Below are positions 9,257 to 15,343 of a stretch of 24,938 bases of DNA, piece after piece. The stretch comes from CAOJBM01 sp051872535 (GTDB taxonomy: Bacteria > Bacillota_I > Bacilli_A > RF39 > UBA660), in contig JBJEDY010000075.1 in assembly GCA_051872535.1 (NCBI GenBank), forward strand, positions 1 to 24,938, written 5' to 3'. Numbering within the stretch: the stretch's first letter is position 1; each line of letters begins with the position of its first letter. The notes under the pieces are model-generated. The model did not search any database and was not told the origin of the DNA. It worked only from the letters and a program-made list of their open reading frames with translations. The position numbers and the translations under genes were made by a program.

Positions 9257-10484
9257 ACATAAACTTTTTAGTAAAGTTTCCATCTTTAAAGATTTCTACT
9301 TTTTTTCCATCAACTGTTTCCCCAATAATATTTAAGTCTTTTGTTCCTATCATAAAATCAACATGATTATCACATGTATTTAACCCTATTTTAGTAAGTT
9401 CATCTTTGGACATATTTGATCCATTTACAATACACTCTGGAAAAGATGATCCTAAAGCAAGATGGCATGAGGCATTTTCATCAAATAAAGTTTCATAAAA
9501 TATTATATTTGATTTGGATATTGGCGAATCATATGGTACTAAAGCTATTTCTCCTAAATAATTACTATTTTTACAAGAATTAATCATTTGAGCTAAGATT
9601 TTATTTCCTTTTTTGGCTTTAAAATCAATTACTTTTCCTTTATCAAATTTAATCCAAAAATCATCAATAATTGTATTTTGATAACATAGTGGTTTAGAAC
9701 TATATACTATTCCACTAGCAGTATCGCGTTTAGGACAGGTAAAGACTTCATAAGTTGGATAGTTAACTAAAATACGATCACCATTTTGAAGATTTTCTTC
9801 ACCCGATTTCCACAAATGATTTTCAGGTAGTTCAACTGTGAAATCAGTTCCTAATTTATTTTTATAAGTTAGCTTTTTAATATTTAAAGAGTTTAAAATA
9901 TCACATCTTTTTGTTAAATAATTAACATTTTTTATAATGTCTTTTTCAGGATTTTTATTATCTATTCCACATATTTTAAAAATTGTATTCCATAGTTTAT
10001 TAACTGGGTCTTTAGCATCAGGAAATACTTCTTTAGCCCAAGACATTGTTGGAACTGTTGCGATACACCAAGCAACTTTAGACTGATCTCTTAAATCATT
10101 AAAGGCTTTTCTTGTTTTAAATGCATACATTTTTAAATTATTTTCTTTTTGAGGATCAATATCTTTCATTAGTCCTGGAGTTTCTGAAGTAATCATTAAA
10201 AAGGCAGCATTTTTTTTAGCATATTCACTCCATTTTTCTTTATTCCAAAAACTTAGTTTTTTTAAATCTTTTTCTTCTAAATTTAACATAGCATCGTGTT
10301 TTAAAACAGGATCTACTAAATCAAAATAGATATCTTTAACACCTAGTTTATATGCTTCATTTGCAACAATTCTTACAAAGTCAATTCTTTCAATATTAGC
10401 ATTAATTAATAAAGGTTGTTCTTTCTTTATATGAAGACAACTAGTTAATATTACATTAGCATACTTTATCATTTTTTCTTTCAT
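9255..10484 (-). CDS. M29 family (thermophilic-type) metalloaminopeptidase
   Basis: The protein is 409 aa, the usual size for AmpS/PepS enzymes, which are cytoplasmic dimetal exopeptidases that remove N-terminal residues from peptides. Expected metal ligands appear at family spacing: Glu246 in NYPTYEVF, Glu312 in GEIALVP, His341 in HLALGSSF, and His374 with Asp376 in NHVDF. A Tyr is expected near the metals seven residues after His341; Phe348 stands there, which may be a natural variant. There is no signal peptide. The start ATG at 10484 has AGGAG about 12 nt upstream, a slightly long spacing. It has its own promoter and terminator and lies alone between the deaminase and the methyltransferase. 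Substrate preference cannot be read from sequence. Confidence 0.93.
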   Translation of the reverse strand: MKEKMIKYANVILTSCLHIKKEQPLLINANIERIDFVRIVANEAYKLGVKDIYFDLVDPVLKHDAMLNLEEKDLKKLSFWNKEKWSEYAKKNAAFLMITSETPGLMKDIDPQKENNLKMYAFKTRKAFNDLRDQSKVAWCIATVPTMSWAKEVFPDAKDPVNKLWNTIFKICGIDNKNPEKDIIKNVNYLTKRCDILNSLNIKKLTYKNKLGTDFTVELPENHLWKSGEENLQNGDRILVNYPTYEVFTCPKRDTASGIVYSSKPLCYQNTIIDDFWIKFDKGKVIDFKAKKGNKILAQMINSCKNSNYLGEIALVPYDSPISKSNIIFYETLFDENASCHLALGSSFPECIVNGSNMSKDELTKIGLNTCDNHVDFMIGTKDLNIIGETVDGKKVEIFKDGNFTKKFM

Positions 10485-10543
10485 ATATTATCACTACTCC
10501 TATTATATCCTTATTATGAAGTTTTATTCTTTCCATATTACCT

Positions 10544-10571
10544 ATTATATTTTATAACTAAAACTTTACAA
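10544..10571 (-). promoter_or_regulatory. probable promoter of the M29 gene
   Basis: TTGTAA (10566-10571) and a perfect TATAAT (10544-10549) are 16 nt apart on the - strand and leave a leader of about 50 nt. A second TATAAT nearer the gene (10501 region) overlaps the ribosome site and was not chosen. Confidence 0.5.
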
Positions 10572-10594
10572 AAGATAGATTTTCATCTATCTTT
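10571..10594 (-). terminator. hairpin after the deaminase gene, probable terminator
   Basis: A perfect 10-bp stem, AAAGATAGAT (10571-10580) and ATCTATCTTT (10585-10594), has a 4-nt loop and lies 15 nt beyond the stop at 10609. The following T stretch on the - strand is short (CTTTTG), so termination may be partial. Confidence 0.55.
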
Positions 10595-10608
10595 GATTAT
10601 TTGACACT

Positions 10609-11172
10609 TTAGTTAGGATTATTTATTTGTGGTGAATATCTTTTTAATATTTTTTGCATATTATTTGTTGTTTCTTGAACTTCTTCTTTAGTAAAAGAAG
10701 CTCCTTTTTTAAACTCGCATACTTCTACACCAGCTGCTTCAAACATCATTTTACTAATTTCCACATTATCTTGTTTGCCATACATTCTTAACCAAACTAC
10801 TCTTTTAATACCTATTTGAATAATAGATTTTGTGCATTCTTTACAAGGAAATAAAGTTACATATAGAGTGCTTCCTTCTAAGTCTTGAAGTATTCCTGGA
10901 TAATTTAAAATAGCATTTCTTTCAGCATGAATAACAAAATTATCCTTTATCTTCTTCTCTTCTTTAGTTTTTTCACCAATAGAATTCCAATAAAAGTCAT
11001 CATCATTCATTCCTTTTGTTAAACCATTGTAACCTAAAGATAGTATCTTATGATTTTTTTCTATGCAAGCTCCTACAATTGTTGATGGATCTTTACTTCT
11101 ACCAGCTATTAGTAAAGCAACTCCCATAAATGTTTCATCCCAGCTTAAGTATTCTTCTCTTTTTCCTGGCAT
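10609..11172 (-). CDS. deoxycytidylate deaminase family protein (dCMP deaminase/ComEB type)
   Basis: The protein is a zinc-dependent nucleotide deaminase of 187 aa. The zinc and catalytic motif HAERNAI has His82 and Glu84, and the second motif PCKEC has Cys110 and Cys113. The N-terminus (about residues 10-60) matches the dCMP-deaminase fold, with SKDPSTIVGACI and LGYNG. The likely reaction is dCMP to dUMP, feeding thymidylate synthesis; related ComEB proteins sit in competence operons, but no competence genes are here. The ATG at 11172 is chosen because AGGAGG lies 8 nt upstream; an in-frame TTG two codons earlier is only 2 nt from it. The loop around residues 55-80 is charged and somewhat long, and allosteric dCTP control was not judged. 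Confidence 0.92.
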   Translation of the reverse strand: MPGKREEYLSWDETFMGVALLIAGRSKDPSTIVGACIEKNHKILSLGYNGLTKGMNDDDFYWNSIGEKTKEEKKIKDNFVIHAERNAILNYPGILQDLEGSTLYVTLFPCKECTKSIIQIGIKRVVWLRMYGKQDNVEISKMMFEAAGVEVCEFKKGASFTKEEVQETTNNMQKILKRYSPQINNPN

Positions 11173-11205
11173 AAACAAAACCTCCTAAATATATACTTCC
11201 TTTTA

Positions 11206-11234
11206 ATAATAGCAATATAAATGTTTCTTGTAAA
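11206..11234 (-). promoter_or_regulatory. promoter of the deaminase gene
   Basis: TTTACA (11229-11234) and TATTAT (11206-11211) are separated by 17 nt on the - strand. The predicted start leaves a leader of about 25 nt that carries AGGAGG. The upstream metallophosphoesterase ends at 11267. Confidence 0.6.
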
Positions 11235-11266
11235 TAATATTTACTTTTCTATATAAAGTTTTTCGC

Positions 11267-12388
11267 TTAAGAACTAATAGTGATATTTACAACTTCATTA
11301 TTACTCCCAATACGTAAAGGTAATTTCCAAGTTCCTACTCCAGAAGTAACAACAATATTAGTATTACTTAGTTTTAAATAGCCGTAATCAATTAAAAACA
11401 TTTTATCAGTAATTAAGTTAGCTGGAAATACTTGTCCTTTATGAGTATGTCCAGATAATACTAAGTCAGCTTTATTTTCATATTCTTGGCATTTAGATGG
11501 ATTGTGATCCATTACAATAATTGGCAGATTAGTTGCAATATTATTCAAAACTTCTTCTGTACTTTTTCTCTTTAATCCATCAAAGCCCCCAATAGGTCGT
11601 TCATCTATTCTTCCAACTAAAATAAACTTATCTTCAATATTAACATATTCGTCTTTTAAGATATTAATATTGCTATTTTTAACTAATTCCATCATTTTAT
11701 TATAAGTACTTCCACTATCATGATTTCCAAGAGTTGCATAAACTCCATATTTAGATTTAATACTACTTAATAATTCTTTGACTTTATCTGGATTAACAAT
11801 TGTATCAAAGTCATTGTCGAACAAATCTCCAACAATGCAAACAATATCTGGTTCTTGATAATTTATTATATCAACTATTTTATCTAAACGATTTAATGAT
11901 AATGGTGAACCTAAATGAAAATCACTAACAAGTACTAGTTTTATATCTTCATTTATATCTTTAGTTTTTAAAACAATGTCATAATCTTTCGTTTGAACTT
12001 GGCAAGCATTGTATAATCCATAACTAAAAAGAAAAATAGTAGATACAAGAACAATAATTGAGGTTATAAATTGAATTTTTTTTGATGTTGATTGATTAAT
12101 TACTTTACCTAATTTTAATAATAGTAATATTCCATCTACTATTAAGAAAAACATTAATAAATATAGTAATAATCCTATCCAGAAAGAACCAATAATATTA
12201 AAGATATTTTTTAATACTTTAATTGGTAAGGATGTTAATAAATAAGACATAGCTACTAATGTAAAAAGTCCAAAATAAATAGTTTTATTAATATTAAAAG
12301 GAAATAAAACTGTTTTTAAAATTTTATTAGCGACATAATAGTTAGATATTATATATAGAGATGTAATAATAAATAATACTATAGACAT
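11267..12388 (-). CDS. membrane-anchored calcineurin-like metallophosphoesterase (YkuE/YaeI type)
   Basis: The protein is 373 aa. The N-terminal 125 residues hold about four hydrophobic helices (near 2-20, 37-55, 68-92 and 107-126). The rest is a dimetal phosphoesterase domain with the full motif set: SDFHLG (Asp156, His158), GDLFDND (Asp188), GNHD (221-224), DHNP (His295) and GHTHKGQ (His314, His316). This layout is the one seen in YkuE/YaeI-like proteins, some of which hydrolyse lipid-linked or UDP-sugar phosphates; the substrate here is unknown. The GGAAGAG ribosome site precedes ATG 12388. The gene has its own promoter, and no terminator is obvious before the deaminase promoter. Confidence 0.9.
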   Translation of the reverse strand: MSIVLFIITSLYIISNYYVANKILKTVLFPFNINKTIYFGLFTLVAMSYLLTSLPIKVLKNIFNIIGSFWIGLLLYLLMFFLIVDGILLLLKLGKVINQSTSKKIQFITSIIVLVSTIFLFSYGLYNACQVQTKDYDIVLKTKDINEDIKLVLVSDFHLGSPLSLNRLDKIVDIINYQEPDIVCIVGDLFDNDFDTIVNPDKVKELLSSIKSKYGVYATLGNHDSGSTYNKMMELVKNSNINILKDEYVNIEDKFILVGRIDERPIGGFDGLKRKSTEEVLNNIATNLPIIVMDHNPSKCQEYENKADLVLSGHTHKGQVFPANLITDKMFLIDYGYLKLSNTNIVVTSGVGTWKLPLRIGSNNEVVNITISS

Positions 12389-12451
12389 ATAAAAGATCTC
12401 TTCCTTTATTAAATACTAATATTATTATGTAAAAAAAGTTGAGAATCTTTC

Positions 12452-12480
12452 ATTTTATTTATAAAATTTTAAGACATCAA
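12452..12480 (-). promoter_or_regulatory. promoter of the metallophosphoesterase gene
   Basis: On the - strand TTGATG (12475-12480) and TAAAAT (12452-12457) are 17 nt apart. They lie between the tRNA terminator and the gene, giving a leader of about 55 nt. Confidence 0.55.
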
Positions 12481-12511
12481 CTATTAACTGAAAAATTAAT
12501 TAATCAATAAT

Positions 12512-12537
12512 AAAAAATCCTATAAATAGGATTTTTA
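12512..12537 (-). terminator. tRNA-Glu terminator
   Basis: A 10-bp stem, AAAAATCCTA (12513-12522) and TAGGATTTTT (12527-12536), has a 4-nt loop and a T6 tract on the - strand. It starts 7 nt past the CCA end of the tRNA. Confidence 0.85.
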
Positions 12538-12543
12538 ACAAAA

Positions 12544-12620
12544 TGGTAACCCGTACGGGTTTCGAACCCGTGAATGCTGCCTTGAGAAAGCAGTGTGTTA
12601 AACCCCTTCACCAACGGGCT
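12544..12620 (-). tRNA. tRNA-Glu, anticodon CUC
   Basis: The 77-nt sequence folds completely by hand. The acceptor AGCCCGU pairs with ACGGGUU with one G-U pair. A 3-bp D stem GUG/CAC has an 11-nt loop. The anticodon stem CUGCU/GGCAG encloses the loop UUCUCAA, giving anticodon CUC (complement of 12584-12586). The variable loop has 5 nt, and the T arm is ACGGG-UUCGAAA-CCCGU. Discriminator A and the CCA end (12544-12546) are encoded. Sequence and pairing closely follow Bacillus tRNA-Glu except for the anticodon loop, where the common form reads UUC. It should read GAG only. It is a single-gene transcript with its own promoter and terminator. Confidence 0.93.
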
Positions 12621-12635
12621 AAGTAGGACTACTTA

Positions 12636-12665
12636 ATAATAACTTATAAGTAGCCAACATGTCAA
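12636..12665 (-). promoter_or_regulatory. tRNA-Glu promoter
   Basis: A perfect TTGACA (12660-12665) and TATTAT (12636-12641), 18 nt apart on the - strand, place the start about 9 nt before the mature 5' end. It lies directly after the ATP-grasp gene. Confidence 0.7.
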
Positions 12666-12670
12666 TATTA

Positions 12671-13636
12671 TTATAATCTATTTTTAATAGCTAAAACTAT
12701 TTTTTTTAGGATATAGTCTTTTAATTGAACTTCTTTAATATTTCGAATAAATAAATCAGGTTCCACTAATTCAACTTCCATCACAAAATATTCATCATCT
12801 ATTTTGACCATATCAATTCTTTCATATAAAGCATTTTTATTTTCTTTTATTTCCAACACTTTAGATGCTACATCAAATATTTTTGTATCTAGTTTTGATT
12901 GTTCAAGATATTTTACACTAGACTTATTATTAAAAATATTAGGATATCTTATAACACTATGAGTAAAAGTACCATTAATATAAATTAATGATATTTCACC
13001 ATTATCTATTTCTTTAATAAATGGTTGCACCATTAAACTCTTTTCTTTATTAATATTAATATACTTCTTATTAACTTCCGATAAAGATATAACATTATTT
13101 CTTTTTTTATCTTCACTTATTAAATAAGTATTATTCCCACTTGCGGAAATGGTTGGTTTTATTACTATTTCTTTATCTTTAACTTCATTTTTGATAAAAT
13201 CTTCAATATTAGGACATTTTTTTTGTATAAAAGTCGTTTTTATGTGTGGTATTTGATATTTATCTAATAACTTAAATTGATATTCTTTATCATAATTATT
13301 TTTCATAAGAGTTATACTATTTACAATTTGGACTTTCTCTTTAGATATTTTATTTAAAAAAGATTCAAACTCTTTAATATTTTCTTCATAACCCCAAATA
13401 CTTCGCACAAATATCAAATCATATTTGGCATAATTATGATTATCTTCCCAGGTTACTAAAGATGCATTAATATGATTACGTAATAATTCATTTTTTATTA
13501 ATAAATCATCACTAACTTTGTTTTTCCATTTCTTAGATACAAGAATAGCCACATTTTTTTGTTTCTTTCTCGTTAATGTTATACTTAGAAAAAAACTTTT
13601 AATTATTAAAAAATATAATTTTACTTTGCTTCTCAT
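12671..13636 (-). CDS. ATP-grasp ligase, DcsG/glutathione-synthetase-like
   Basis: The protein is 321 aa. A pre-ATP-grasp region with the RSIWGY element (79-84, like RSxWDY in relatives) is followed by the ATP-binding strand VIKPTISASG (158-167). The adenine-side segment MVQPFIKEI is at 202-210, then GEISLIYING (213-222) and YERIDMV (271-277). The metal-binding end VMEVELVEPDLF is at 285-296. This motif series fits ATP-grasp enzymes related to O-ureido-D-serine cyclo-ligase DcsG and RimK/GshB-like ligases, which activate a carboxylate as acyl phosphate and join it to an amine. Residues 7-21 are hydrophobic and precede the usual start (about residue 28), perhaps a membrane-associating helix. 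The start codon overlaps the aminotransferase stop (TAATG), so translation is coupled. The true substrate is unknown. Confidence 0.82.
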   Translation of the reverse strand: MRSKVKLYFLIIKSFFLSITLTRKKQKNVAILVSKKWKNKVSDDLLIKNELLRNHINASLVTWEDNHNYAKYDLIFVRSIWGYEENIKEFESFLNKISKEKVQIVNSITLMKNNYDKEYQFKLLDKYQIPHIKTTFIQKKCPNIEDFIKNEVKDKEIVIKPTISASGNNTYLISEDKKRNNVISLSEVNKKYININKEKSLMVQPFIKEIDNGEISLIYINGTFTHSVIRYPNIFNNKSSVKYLEQSKLDTKIFDVASKVLEIKENKNALYERIDMVKIDDEYFVMEVELVEPDLFIRNIKEVQLKDYILKKIVLAIKNRL

Positions 13637-15237
13637 TATTTTAATTCCTTCAAACTTTTATTTATAATACTAAAATTGTAAACAAGGGCTTTGATATCTA
13701 ATCCAAATGTTACACGCGCAATTATTTCATCTTTATTTGGCCAACACATATTAGACCCCATTATAAATCTTATTTTTCCTTTTTCATATAAGTATCTTAA
13801 TAAATCCTTATCAGTGTTAATAGTATATTCTTTAGTTTTCTTACCTTTAATACCTGTAAAGTCCAAGATAGCGAAGAACCCAGAATCTGGTTCTGTACCT
13901 TTTCTTATAGAAACATTTTTCAAACCATGTAATAATTCGCTAACTTCATTTTCATCTTGAGAATATTTTCGAACATCACTGATAACTCTACTATGATAAC
14001 AGTCGGGAATTGTATTAATTCCATTTACTAAAGCTTTTAATAAATTATATCGATATTGATACTCAGCTATAATAGGTTTTAAAAAATTTTTAACAACTTT
14101 ATAACGTCTATCAGTTCCATTAAAAGCTGCTGCAACACTTTCTACAAGTGGTACTGGTATTGAATCCATCGAATGATTGATATTATTTGCAAGTGCTCTT
14201 ACTATGGGATAAGGTGCTACAACAAATCCTGCTCTTAAACTAGCAAGTCCAAAAGCTTTAGATAGTCCAAATAAACTTATTGTATTGTTAAAATATTTTG
14301 GATTAGCTGCTAAAGGAAGAGCTAAATTATCTTGATCAAATGTCAAATCACGATAAATTAAATCATCAATAACAAATACTCCTTTTTCTAAACAGACATC
14401 CCCAATACCATATAATATTTCTTTATTCTTCTTAGACATTACTTTCCCTGTTGGATTATGAGGATTCATATTTAAGAAAGCAACTACTCTTGGAGTATAT
14501 CCTAATTTTTTACCTTTAAACTTTGTTTTTAATTTTTTATTGATTTCATCAATACGTTTAGATAAAGACTCAGGATTTACATACCAATCATCTTCTTCTT
14601 TTAAATCTAGAATTTCAACATGGGCACTAGTAAGTTCAGTCATAATAGCAAATATTCCATAATTAGGCCCTGTTAAAAGAACAACATCTTCGTCATGAGC
14701 AATTGTATTTAATATTAAAGAGTAAGCATGAGTTGTTGAACATGTAAATACAATATTTTCAACACCTAATCCATCATAACTATCAGTTTTATCAATTTTA
14801 AATCCTTCTCTTTTTAAATATGACACAATATTTTGTCTTCTATAAGTACTCCCTACTGTAGAAGGATACCAATATAAATTCTTAAAATGCAATGATTTTT
14901 TTATGGCCTTAATCGATAACGAAAGTGGTTTTGTACGCATTGGAGTACCACTATGTAAACCATCATATTCGGATATTTCAGGAACATTTGAAGAACCATA
15001 ATCATATACATCAACATTAAAGAAATTATAGCTAGGTTCCATTTCTTTAATGGCATCATAAAAAGGATTGTGATTTTTTCTTGGACCCAAAACATTACGT
15101 TCGTTTAATAAGTCTGGATTTTCATTAGTATATTGTTCTAATGCCTTAGAAAAGTTTTTAGGATTTACACTACTATGATTAATTTCTGTTTCACGTCCTA
15201 ATATTTTTTTAGCAACTTTCTTTAATTCTTTTTTCAT
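13636..15237 (-). CDS. PLP-dependent aminotransferase, class I/II fold, with long N-terminal region
   Basis: The protein is 533 aa, longer than a typical 390-aa fold-type I aminotransferase. The first 120 residues are extra, ending near a WYPSTVGSTYRR segment that resembles the substrate-side part of the fold. PLP motifs are present: CSTTHAYS (166-173, phosphate-cup region), Tyr193 in GPNYG, NPHNPTG (258-264), the Asp291/Asp292 and Tyr295 region in VIDDLIY, the Schiff-base lysine Lys327 in GLSKAFG, and Arg335. A C-terminal IARVTFG probably carries the substrate-carboxylate Arg. The length recalls aspartate 4-decarboxylase, but the motifs around the active site do not match that family as I remember it. 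AGAGGG lies 6 nt before ATG 15237. It is first in an operon with the ATP-grasp gene, which suggests the amino acid it makes or modifies is then ligated. Confidence 0.85.
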   Translation of the reverse strand: MKKELKKVAKKILGRETEINHSSVNPKNFSKALEQYTNENPDLLNERNVLGPRKNHNPFYDAIKEMEPSYNFFNVDVYDYGSSNVPEISEYDGLHSGTPMRTKPLSLSIKAIKKSLHFKNLYWYPSTVGSTYRRQNIVSYLKREGFKIDKTDSYDGLGVENIVFTCSTTHAYSLILNTIAHDEDVVLLTGPNYGIFAIMTELTSAHVEILDLKEEDDWYVNPESLSKRIDEINKKLKTKFKGKKLGYTPRVVAFLNMNPHNPTGKVMSKKNKEILYGIGDVCLEKGVFVIDDLIYRDLTFDQDNLALPLAANPKYFNNTISLFGLSKAFGLASLRAGFVVAPYPIVRALANNINHSMDSIPVPLVESVAAAFNGTDRRYKVVKNFLKPIIAEYQYRYNLLKALVNGINTIPDCYHSRVISDVRKYSQDENEVSELLHGLKNVSIRKGTEPDSGFFAILDFTGIKGKKTKEYTINTDKDLLRYLYEKGKIRFIMGSNMCWPNKDEIIARVTFGLDIKALVYNFSIINKSLKELK

Positions 15238-15250
15238 AATATCCCTCTTT

Positions 15251-15271
15251 AATTTGATAGCAAATCAAATT
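15251..15271. promoter_or_regulatory. perfect inverted repeat in the aminotransferase leader, possible operator
   Basis: AATTTGAT (15251-15258) and ATCAAATT (15264-15271) are perfect 8-bp arms around AGCAA. They lie between the predicted transcription start (about 15275) and the ribosome site, where a repressor could act. It may instead be a simple mRNA hairpin; no regulator gene is adjacent. Confidence 0.45.
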
Positions 15272-15281
15272 CTTCTTTTGT

Positions 15282-15290
15282 ATTATACCA
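15282..15290 (-). promoter_or_regulatory. extended -10 promoter of the aminotransferase/ATP-grasp operon
   Basis: TGGTATAAT on the - strand is a TGN-extended -10 with a perfect TATAAT (15282-15287). The -35 position holds only TTAATA, so the extended element probably compensates. Confidence 0.6.
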
Positions 15291-15308
15291 TACAATCCTA
15301 ATAATATT

Positions 15309-15343
15309 AAAAAAAATCAAGATTATTGTTTAACCTTGATTTT
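15309..15343 (-). terminator. terminator of the MMPL gene, arm inside the coding sequence
   Basis: AAAATCAAG (15313-15321) pairs with CTTGATTTT (15335-15343) over 9 bp, followed on the - strand by a run of eight Ts. The TAA stop (15323-15325) is in the loop, and the upstream arm encodes the last residues of the pump. Confidence 0.75.

Noticed and set aside
12544..12620. tRNA-Ser, suggested by the 3-bp D stem
   Set aside because: The variable loop is only 5 nt, not the long arm of tRNA-Ser, and the body closely follows Bacillus tRNA-Glu.
13636..15237. Aspartate 4-decarboxylase, based on the 533-aa length
   Set aside because: The active-site surroundings and N-terminal region do not resemble that family from memory; kept as a general class I/II aminotransferase.
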